Shown here piece by piece: positions 55,836 to 64,000 of a stretch of 64,000 nt of DNA. Positions within the stretch are counted from its first letter, which is position 1. Every line of letters begins with the position of its first letter. The position numbers and the translations under genes are program-made. This DNA is from Phialophora verrucosa (lineage: Eukaryota > Ascomycota > Eurotiomycetes > Chaetothyriales > Herpotrichiellaceae). Below the pieces are notes generated by a model. The model made no database searches, was not told where the DNA came from, and saw only the letters and a program-made list of their open reading frames with translations. The DNA lies in contig MSED01000015.1 in assembly GCA_002099365.1 (NCBI GenBank), forward strand, positions 2,542,001 through 2,606,000, written 5' to 3'.

Positions 55836-56650
55836 GAACGCGATGGCAATTCCTCTGCAGGCAGGATATACAGAAGTATCAAAGCCTTATCAAGGCAGGT
55901 AGATTTTGCAAAGCTCGTCTGCACAAAATTCTTTTCTTCTGAGCAAAGATGGAGGTCTGTGGAGATGGAGAGCAAAAGATTGGTGAGGCTTGTCGATTGG
56001 AGCGCCCCTCACGATAGAGACCTTGGGCGCAGGCGATTCAGCCAATCACAGCCACTGCAAAAATTCTCAGGCACGCAAAACTCTGATGCGTGTGTGACGA
56101 AGCACCTGCAATTCGAGCCTCCGATCTACGAGGAAGAGCATCGAGAATAATGAATGATCTTGATGAAATCGAGGTTGTACAGTCACGTGTCGAGCCCCGT
56201 CATTTTTGGTCCTCCTTCAGCTCGACATCAGGTCAACCTCACTTCTTGTTTAATTACATTGCTTCCAGCTTGTACGATATATCACCTCAGTTATAGACTG
56301 GCTCCATGTCATCGTCTTTCGGATACTGCCAACCTCGCAAACGTCCCTCCACCAGGCCTTATAAAATCAAACCACGCCGCCCTCACACAAAGCCATAACC
56401 TTTTAGCCTAATGCTAAATCAAAATCGACGCGAGCCATTCCTCGTAATTGACCTCTCCCTCTAGCCTCGAGCCTCCGGCCACCAGCTTCACCTAGGCCGC
56501 AAATGACTCTTCCTTGGTTATTTGAGACCGCCTCGCCAGAGACTCTTCAGAATACGATGCGGACAATTTGGACTCAGTCTGCCATTCCTAGCCAGAATCC
56601 CCCTGTGCTCCGTCATGATTCACGCCGGTTATCCCACCCTGCGATTTCGA
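55836..56650. promoter_or_regulatory. CPA1 promoter region and 3' flank of the coiled-coil gene
   Basis: About 815 bp upstream of the attenuator uORF, in front of the minus-strand coiled-coil gene's end. It should contain the CPA1 promoter. No further gene or clear binding motif was established. Confidence 0.4.
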
Positions 56651-59338
56651 CTATGCGTTTTCTGAAGCCTCCTTGCTGTGGTTCTCCTGGTATGCCTTGA
56701 CCTCAGCCATGAACGCCTCCCAGACACCCATCGCCGGCGACGTCTTTTCAGGGTGATATCCCCGCCCGAGGTTGATGCCTGTGGCGATGACGATCCAAGC
56801 ATCCTCGGTTCGGAGCAGCTGCTGCTTCTGCTCGTGACTCAGCTCCTCAAACGCATCCCGCCTCTGGATGCGCAATGGCTCTTTCCTCAACGCCTCCGCG
56901 AATCTTTCTTCCAGGGCGTCGGTTTTCGCGCGTGCAAACACCCACTCAGCTTCAAACTCGCGCATTCTGGTGATTGTCTCTACGAAGTTCCACTTGAATA
57001 GGCAGACGTCGCGTGCAGCAACCTCCTTTCCAAGTCTCAACTCGGTGTTCATATGCTGAAGGGCATAGTTCTGATCCTTCAGTCTCTCGACCTCGTCTCG
57101 GTGCCCGTTCCGGATGATCGCAGCTGTATCACCCCAGACCTGAGTCTCGCACTGTTCTCTCCACAGCTGGCTAGCCTGGTTGGACCTGGCGAGCTGACTT
57201 TCCAGCAATTCCACTTGTCCCTGGGTATCATGAAGGTTCAGACCAAGGTTGAAATTCTCCGCTTCGAGGTCAACATTCTTGCTAGTCACCTCTGAGACGG
57301 ATCCCTCGAGACGGGCCACTTCCGCTTCATGTTTGCGCTCCATTGTGGCCAGCCTGAACTCAAGATTGGACACGTCGAGTGCTGCAGCCTTGAGCTTTCT
57401 CTTCGTCTTGACGACATGCTCTCGAGACTGAAGAAAGTACTCCTCTTTCCAGGTGGCGTATTCCTCTTCGGAGACTTCAGGCCGACGTCTGAGAACTTTG
57501 GGCAGGATCTCCATCCAATGTTCAACTTTGTCCTCCAAGACCTCGTAGTTCGCTGCGAGCCGGGCACATTTGTTGTTGAGCAGATCCCTATCGGTCTGGA
57601 GCCTGATTGACTTTTCCTTCTCCTCTTGGAGCTCCTTGCTCAAGCCCTGATTGGCTTTGACGAAATGAGCGGACGTTGCCTGCGCTGATTCGACTTGGTT
57701 GCGGAGGTCTCTGGATTCGTTGTACGTGCACTTGACCGGGTCGATGATGTCTTGAGGATCGGCAATCAACTTATTGGTGAAGTCATGCAACAAGGTTTGG
57801 TTATTAGCTGCGAGCTCCGCAACATGAGCCTCCAACCTGGCGTTGAGCTCGTCAGATATCTCCTTGCCTTGAAGGAGATGGTTGATCTGACCTTCCAAGC
57901 CTTCGATATTGGCACGAAGATGGACACTCAGATCGTTGGCTTGTGATAGCTGTCCTTGAAGCCATTGACTGACTTCATTGACACCGTCATCTTTCTGTTG
58001 CAGCTGACGGTTCAAGCCATCTCGTTCCCTGATCACCTCTTGCAACATACTTCGGACATATTCGGAGTCAGCTGTTGCCGCATTCGCCACTTCGCAAGCA
58101 TGATTGTATGCCGCCATGATTGCTGGAGAATCGAGACCAGCAGCAACAGCAGCAGCATTGGCGACATTTTGAGATTGAGATGGAATGGAAGAGACTTTCT
58201 TCTCTTCAGCAAGTTGGTGTTTGGCGAAAGCCAATTCTTGCTGCAACTTCAATACCCGCTGAGAAGTTTCATCCGATTCGGCCTCGTACAACCTACATTG
58301 ATGTTCTGACTCAAGCAATTTTGCTTGAGCATCCTCAAGTTTCTCTTCACATTCGACTAGCTGTGAGCGGAGGCCTGAGGACAGGAATTGTTGATGTTGC
58401 AACTCTTCTTCAAGCTGGCGCTTCTCGAAGGCTTTGTCAGTAAGATCACAAGGGGGGGCTTCTTCTGACGCAGGAAGATGGGACGTGGAATCACGAGGAA
58501 TGTCATCCTTCAGGAGATCATCTTGATATTCCTCGACCATGAGAGATTCATTGGCATCCCCATGGCTTGTGGGTGGAGTTGAGTCTCCAACTGAAGTGAA
58601 GGAGTCTCCATATTCTGAAAAGACCTGCCAAGGACTTTGAACCGTGTTGGATGTCTCGGCGGCGTCGCTTTGCAACGAAGAGCTCCTGGGCTGCACATCC
58701 TCCTCTTCAACAACCGGAATGGTAACTTGCGAGGCACGAGAGACGCTCTCCGATCGATGACTCAAGTCAATGGGTTCACCATGAGCTTGACGGAGAGATG
58801 CCAACCTTCCAGGTGCAAAGCACCTTCGATAATTCCTGGCGCAAGACTTGCTCAGGACACCCTGCCAGAATTGTTCGGTACGAGAAGCATGAGTGGCGAC
58901 AAGACGATCCCACACCTGATGGTAAATGAATGTGACACCAAGGTGGACTGGGAATTCGTGCAAGACCAGTGCTGTTGGGTTCGACCCATGGACTGATACT
59001 GAAGGTGGTTGTTGAGACCTGGTCATGAGCTGTGTCGAGGCATGAAGGTAGGTAAAAGGCCTGGACAAGGCCATGGCTGTAGAGGTAGGTCTGTTTGGGA
59101 CCAGTGCTTCAGAGTCCTGCACATGGGGAGCAGCTTCATCACCAGATGTCGGCCCTTCAGTAACATCTTCGAGGAGGTTTGCCTCGAGGCATTCGTCTTG
59201 CTTCTTGGCACTGACAGCCTTGATCTGAATGGGCGTTAGTTAGACCCGATAACGGTAAGAGTCGGATCTGTGTCTTACTTCTCTTGTTATCTCGATTAGC
59301 GTACAACCAATTACCACCGCGAGTCCCCCAACAACCAT
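56651..59338 (-). CDS. Long coiled-coil protein with a hydrophobic N-terminus, function unknown
   Basis: Two exons on the minus strand, 59338-59279 (60 nt) and 59224-56651, with a 54 bp intron (GTAAGA donor, CAG acceptor), give about 877 residues. Exon 1 encodes MVVGGLAVVIGCTLIEITRE, a hydrophobic segment that could be a signal anchor. Exon 2 continues in frame (IKAVSAKKQDECLEANLL), and the frame stays open upstream only if this intron is removed. From about residue 285 the protein is a nearly continuous coiled coil (for example RQLEEELQHQQFLSSGLRSQ). A short conserved-looking end has EDAWIVIATGINLGRGYHPE. I do not recognise the family. A tether or cytoskeletal scaffold is plausible but unproven. 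The N-terminal exon is my inference and could be replaced by another start. Confidence 0.7.
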
Positions 59339-60733
59339 GGCAGATCGGAAGACCATCCTGACTGGTTAATGCTCGACGATCTTGATGTTCGGGATGGAAG
59401 TGTGATTGAAATGGTGATCTTGGAAGGTGATCCGATTGCTCGCAAGCGCGTTTCTTATGGAGAAGATGTTGGCGACAGAGTAGGAGTGGTCACTGAAGGT
59501 CCTGAGTTGTGTCTGTGGGTTGAGATTGATGTTGAATCGGAGTTCAGATGATGGAAAGGTAAGAAGACGTGGTAGGAAGATGGCGAGGTCGCGAGAAAGA
59601 CATCAACAACTAAACGCGCAACTTCTCAAGCAGTCGTTATGGTTGCTGGGAGAACCCATCTTGAGATTCACCTGTGCGCGCCTCGTTGCTCTGAGAACGC
59701 TGGAGGAGTGAAGGTGGAAGGCGTATGTCGAGCAAACCGCGTTCGCAGGTGAAGTTGGATGTTTTGGAGTGGACGAAGCCCTGCCCGATGAGGTTGTCAC
59801 GACCCGCCTACAGTATAGCTGGAGGATGGTCCCCAGGAGGCGCCGACGTATCGGCCCTCGCTCGAGGCATCTCTGCGAGCATTCTGGAAGAAGGGCGTTC
59901 TTACGAGGAGCACGGATTGCGGATTGCACGGGAATGAAGGTTCAGGCAATGAAGCTGCATCATGCTGGCTAACGGTCCGAAGGTCCAGCTATATATGGGC
60001 ATACATATACATATGGGCAGCGCAAGATCGCCTCCGCCCATACTCTACGCTCTCCATATCAGCGTGGCAGCAAACAAGAGGTTTGCGTGGAGGTTATAAT
60101 ACCTTCCGAAGGCACCAGCGACCTGTACAAAGGGTCTTTTGTCTGCCGCAAATGGTAGACTGGAGTTAATATGTCTTTGTGACCAGGCTGCAAGAAGTCA
60201 AGTCTGCAAAAGCGAGCAGAAACGGACTGTCGGATGCATCGTATGCAGCGATGGCGAGCTCTGATAGTGGTCCCAAATAAATGCAATGCCATCATAAAGT
60301 CAGAGACGATGTCTCCCCCATGCTTGATCAAGCCTTGCCGAGAGCCTCCCCTCCCCTCCCCTCCGCTTACTAGATTTTCGTGATTTTGTACCTGCACAAG
60401 CGGCAAAGTTGCCGAGGAAGATGGCCTGCCCCTTTTTTCTCAGCCCCTGATAGCCTCCTGACTTGCGATTCAGAGCCGCGAGCGCCGCGTCGCGCCGCAG
60501 CCACGCACATCATAATATCCGGTGCAGAAACCGTCCAAAATGCAGTCTCCCGACTCTCGACCCTCACATCGGGAGCGTCATCACAAGTATGATGCTCTGC
60601 CCAGCAGGCCTGCGGTGGTGAATCGCTCGCTACCACCGTACATCGACGAGGAGACGGAAGCGTTGAGAAGACCAGCACGGTGACAACACCCCTCACACAT
60701 TCGTAACGCGACGCATACAGAAGAAATACATTA
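59339..60733. other. Divergent promoter region
   Basis: About 1.4 kb between the divergent coiled-coil gene and the membrane-anchored gene. A CCCCT repeat (about four units) lies at 60345-60363. No gene is supported. Confidence 0.45.
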
Positions 60734-60786
60734 CAAGAAGAAGAAGAAGAAGAAGAAGAAGAAGAAGAAGAAGAAGAAAAAAAAAA
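60734..60786. repeat. (AAG)14 microsatellite followed by A11
   Basis: Fourteen uninterrupted AAG units at 60734-60775 run into eleven As (60776-60786). It ends about 105 bp upstream of the start codon of the next gene, so it lies in the promoter or 5' leader. Length polymorphism between strains is likely. Confidence 0.95.
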
Positions 60787-60890
60787 ACATATCTCGTCTT
60801 AGGCCGATAGGACCATTGCATCCAAAGTATAGAGTAGCGCACACCCTACCTTCCACGTTCCACATTCCGCGTTCTACCACGACCGACGAC

Positions 60891-62741
60891 ATGGCCAACG
60901 CGAGCGATATCATCACATACATCGGCGTGCCGCTTGCCGTGCTCGGCGTCCTGCCCATTCTCTACACGTTTATGCTCTCGGTGCTGACGCAGCGACGGAT
61001 ACGCTCGCTGCTCGTACACCACGGTCACCGGCCCGTCTCGACCTCCCGGCCGCACGATGGCTTCACGCTGCGCAGCTCGCCTATGACCAGTATGGTGGAG
61101 GTGGAGCTGCCGCGGTATACGATTGCGCCGCTGGATCGGCACGAGGAGGAATACTGGGCGGGCACAAACGAGGGGTTCGACACAGGCGAGGAACATCACC
61201 ACCTGCTCGAGAGGGGAGATCGAGCGGAGAGCACGCTGAGCATGATCGAGGAGGGCCGTGTCAGGGGGTTTTTACGAGGCGGGTCGTGGCGCGCGTTCCA
61301 TTGGAGGAAATTGATCGTGGGACGCAAGTTGTACCGGATCCAATATGAAGACGAATTGAGGGAGCCTCCTGCCGAGGTCGGCTTTGAGGAGCTGGTGGTC
61401 TTTTTGCTGGACTGGGGCGCCGTGCCGGACAGTATGGGGTGGGAGAAGTTGAGGAGCGGGGGATTGTGGACGCCGAGTGGCACCGTGTTGTTGAGGAAGA
61501 TGGACAGTGAGGATGACGATGGCGAGGAGAAGAGGAGGCAGAAGAGGAACGACTGGGTGTTGAGGACGAGTATGCCAGATGAGAGCGATGGCATTCTGAG
61601 CCTCACTATACGCTGGACGAGGGATGATGTGGCAGGGTCGGTGGCGGATATGCGAGGAGCAGCAAGCTTGCCGCCGGGTTCGGCAAGGCTCAAGCAGCCG
61701 GCGCTGTTGGAGTCCAACGACAAGAGGGCCGAGAACGAGAAAGATCTACCGGCTCGGATAGAGGAGCTGAAGGCGGCACATAAACACAGCATGGGCAGCA
61801 CCAGCTTTCGCTTCCATGCCGAAGATAAACGCATCCAGAGACTCTTTTGGGAAAACAACAACGTCGAGACAGGGTTTGTTTGCGAACCCTTCCGCTATTA
61901 CGAGCAGTCGACAGCCGGACTTTGGTTCACCTGCGCGGCTTCGGCCCTTTTGTCTCACAAGCAATGGGGCGGTCTCTGGGCATTCGAGCTCCCCTCTGAG
62001 ATCAAGGCGTTCGTGCGGAAAGACAGTATACCCTGTGGGGTAATGGTTACGCTGGGCCTGCTCCCGGAGCAAGACGCACCTGAGTGGTCGAGCGAAGGCG
62101 ATAACCGGAATGAGAGTGCCGAACGAGGGCGGCTCCACCATCAAAAGTTCATGGCTCGGTTGGCTGCTGAACGGTTGGAGGCCACTATGCCGCCCGAGCA
62201 AGCGAGGATACACCGCACAAACAGGCAGGCGAAAGAAATGCAAGAACTTCACAATGAGATGGTGGCAAGTACAACGGCCAGACGCGAGCGGGAAGAGCGG
62301 ATGGTCAGGGACGCGATTGCCAGTCCAAGGATGAACATTAAAAAGGTGGCGGAGACATGTTTGGTATGGCTCATTGAGCAGGGTGAGGTAGGGAGAGAAT
62401 GGACTGTAGAGCAAGTTGCAGAGGCCGTCCTCTACCTGATTGTCGTCGACCTGCAAAGCCACCAAAAACAGGCTGAAGAAGACCAGATTGAGGATCCGGG
62501 GGATGCCATGAGGATTGTCCGGATATTGGACGAATGGATGTCTTGGGCGACGGCAGGAGGAATGAAAAAGCAACAATACCAAATGCTCGAGGGCCAGAAG
62601 GACAAGGTAGCATTCTGCATGGCTGTCTCGCTCGTCGCAGTGATTGCCGAGTCTCTGAACTCGAGCAACGCCGGCATGGGGAAAGTTGGGCTCGATATGC
62701 TGGAATGTCTCCGGTTGTGGAGGAAGGTGAGGCTGGGGTGA
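60891..62741 (+). CDS. Fungal membrane-anchored protein of unknown function
   Basis: Single exon, about 616 residues from the ATG at 60891 (an upstream in-frame ATG at 60816 is less likely). The N-terminus MANASDIITYIGVPLAVLGV followed by LPILYTFMLSVLTQRRIRSL forms one long transmembrane segment with a basic stop-transfer tail. The remaining part is soluble and rich in Glu and Arg, with Trp-rich motifs such as GSWRAFHWRKLIVGRKLYRIQ and FCEPF/YY/GLWFTCAASALL. I do not know a characterised homologue. It resembles hypothetical proteins seen widely in filamentous ascomycetes. An organelle-membrane location is plausible. The middle has a helical basic-acidic stretch (about 440-500) that may be a coiled coil. 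Confidence 0.72.
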   Translation: MANASDIITYIGVPLAVLGVLPILYTFMLSVLTQRRIRSLLVHHGHRPVSTSRPHDGFTLRSSPMTSMVEVELPRYTIAPLDRHEEEYWAGTNEGFDTGEEHHHLLERGDRAESTLSMIEEGRVRGFLRGGSWRAFHWRKLIVGRKLYRIQYEDELREPPAEVGFEELVVFLLDWGAVPDSMGWEKLRSGGLWTPSGTVLLRKMDSEDDDGEEKRRQKRNDWVLRTSMPDESDGILSLTIRWTRDDVAGSVADMRGAASLPPGSARLKQPALLESNDKRAENEKDLPARIEELKAAHKHSMGSTSFRFHAEDKRIQRLFWENNNVETGFVCEPFRYYEQSTAGLWFTCAASALLSHKQWGGLWAFELPSEIKAFVRKDSIPCGVMVTLGLLPEQDAPEWSSEGDNRNESAERGRLHHQKFMARLAAERLEATMPPEQARIHRTNRQAKEMQELHNEMVASTTARREREERMVRDAIASPRMNIKKVAETCLVWLIEQGEVGREWTVEQVAEAVLYLIVVDLQSHQKQAEEDQIEDPGDAMRIVRILDEWMSWATAGGMKKQQYQMLEGQKDKVAFCMAVSLVAVIAESLNSSNAGMGKVGLDMLECLRLWRKVRLG

Positions 62742-62976
62742 TGAACTGGATGCAAACGACACTCGTCTTGTGCTGCAGACGCAATGATATAGCACTCTAT
62801 GACCGTACCGCCGTGTTCTGTTTTCCTGTCTGCCTCTTCGATCGAGCAGGGGTCTTAAAGATGATTAGTAATCGCTGGGCGCCTGGCGAGCGGGGTGCTT
62901 GCTTAAACCACGCCGCTTCACTCGCAACAACATCCTTCGGAACTTGATCGTTGCTCTATTCATCGTCAATGTCGAC

Positions 62977-64000
62977 ATGGGATCCAAGACTCCGCAAAAC
63001 GAGGATCGTCGAGACAACGGTATGTAGTCCCCTCACTTTCACATTCGAGCTATGTACGCTGATTCCACCAAGACGGCCAATCCAACTCAGATGGAGCCTG
63101 TCGCGTGGGCGGTGAGCCTCGGGGCTCGCACACGTCTCGAGATGGAGATGGCTGTCTCGGAGACGGGGGAGGCGATGACGAGAGCGACGGCGACGGCGAC
63201 GGCAGTGGTAGGGAAAGGAGCCTGGGACCGCTGAACGCAACCTCACCTGCTGGAGTTGCAGCGGCACAGAAGAAACGGAAGAAGCCCAAGAAGAAAAAGA
63301 AGAAGGGGACGGCACCACTGCCTACAACGCAGTCGTCGCCACCCAGGGTCTTGTTGAGCGACCTCTTCCCATCCGGTGACTATCCCGAGGGCGAAGTGCA
63401 ACATTACACCAAGACGCGCACAGCAGCTGCCGAAGCACGCTACAACATCCGTCAAAACTCGATAGACGGCGCCTTCCTCCAGAACTACCGAAAGGCCGCG
63501 GAGGTGCACCGCCAAACTCGAAAATGGGTGCAAGAAAGCGTCAAGCCCGGCCAGACCGTCCTCTCCATCGCCGAGGGAGTCGAGGACAGCGTACGGGCGC
63601 TGCTGGGCCACGCGGGACTGGAACCCGGCGACAGCCTCAAGGCCGGCATGGGCTTCCCCACCGGTGTCTGCCTCAACAATCAGGTCGCGCACTACACGCC
63701 CAACCCGGGTCAGAAGGACGTCGTGCTGCAGCAACATGACGTCGTGACGGTCGACTTTGGCGTCCACATCAACGGCTGGATCGTCGACAGCGCCTTTACC
63801 ATGGCTTTTGATCACACCTACGACAATCTACTCGCAGCGGTCAAGGACTCCACGAATACAGGGGTCAAGGTAATGAGCTCCTACATTGGTCTCACGCGCT
63901 CGCGGGGCGGCATGGGCTAACGAGCGTCCTAGACCGCAGGGATCGACGTGCGCGTCAGCGACGTCAGCGCCGCCATCCAAGAAGTGATGGAGAGCTACGA
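62977..64000 (+). CDS. Methionine aminopeptidase 2, 5' part (runs off the window)
   Basis: Three exons so far: 62977-63019, 63091-63869 and 63933 onward. The introns are 71 and 63 bp. MetAP2 removes the starter methionine co-translationally and is the fumagillin target. The N-terminus MGSKTPQNEDRRDN-D is followed by a Gly/Asp/Arg-rich stretch and a Lys-rich tract (KKRKKPKKKKKKG), as in fungal MetAP2. The catalytic fold begins at QNYRKAAEVHRQTRKWVQES and KPGQTVLSIAEGVEDSVRAL. Metal-site residues visible are His in VAHYTPNPGQ and the two Asp in TVDFGVHINGWIVDSAFT. The third exon starts TAGIDVRVSDVSAAIQEVME. The end of the gene, including the remaining metal ligands, lies beyond 64000. The start at 62977 gives the usual MGSK beginning. 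Confidence 0.94.

Noticed and set aside
61746..62795. 349-residue minus-strand frame antisense to the membrane-anchored gene
   Set aside because: No recognisable domain, and the plus-strand frame is longer with a clear transmembrane start.

Overview
The window is nuclear DNA from a filamentous ascomycete (Pezizomycotina). The evidence is short introns (about 49-71 bp) with GTRNGT-like donors, a mitochondrial arginine-specific carbamoyl-phosphate synthase small subunit with a spliced arginine attenuator peptide uORF, a Zn2Cys6 regulator, and a transposon remnant with a RIP (repeat-induced point mutation) signature. I cannot fix the class or genus from sequence alone. Eighteen protein genes are annotated, plus the uORF, one disrupted transporter gene and one transposon remnant. 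No rRNA, tRNA or CRISPR was recognised.

Layout. From 1.4 to 18 kb the window is gene-dense: a TACO1/YebC mitochondrial translation factor, COG1, a PTR2 peptide transporter, Sec61 alpha, ArgJ (arginine), ORC2, PDX1 (vitamin B6) and an F-box protein. From 18 to 22.2 kb there is a gene-poor stretch with two families of tandem minisatellites (about 87 bp and 58 bp units) and a strong hairpin. From 22.2 to 37.6 kb there are scattered metabolic genes: an FAD monooxygenase, formate dehydrogenase, an MFS exporter, an Fmp32/MCUR1-like mitochondrial protein, a Cut12-like spindle-pole protein and a formate/nitrite transporter gene broken by an internal deletion. CDC123 follows at 39.1-40.4 kb.

From 40650 to 43470 lies a 2.8 kb Mutator-like (MULE) DNA transposon remnant with 60 bp terminal inverted repeats and an 8 bp target duplication. 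It is ravaged by RIP-type C:G to T:A change and inserted 201 bp upstream of the CDC123 start codon. A large unknown protein gene (44.1-46.8 kb) and a 5.2 kb gene-free stretch follow. Then come a Zn2Cys6 factor, CPA1 with its uORF, a long coiled-coil protein, a membrane-anchored fungal protein and the 5' part of methionine aminopeptidase 2, which runs off the end.

How the genes relate. Most are housekeeping genes and do not form a cluster. Two arginine-pathway genes (ArgJ and CPA1) lie 43 kb apart. A formate pair (FDH intact, FNT transporter broken) lies about 10 kb apart. The best candidates for a second look are the three-exon attenuator uORF of CPA1, the RIP-inactivated MULE next to CDC123, the broken FNT gene and the minisatellite and hairpin region at 19-21 kb. 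I did not find a convincing new multi-gene system.
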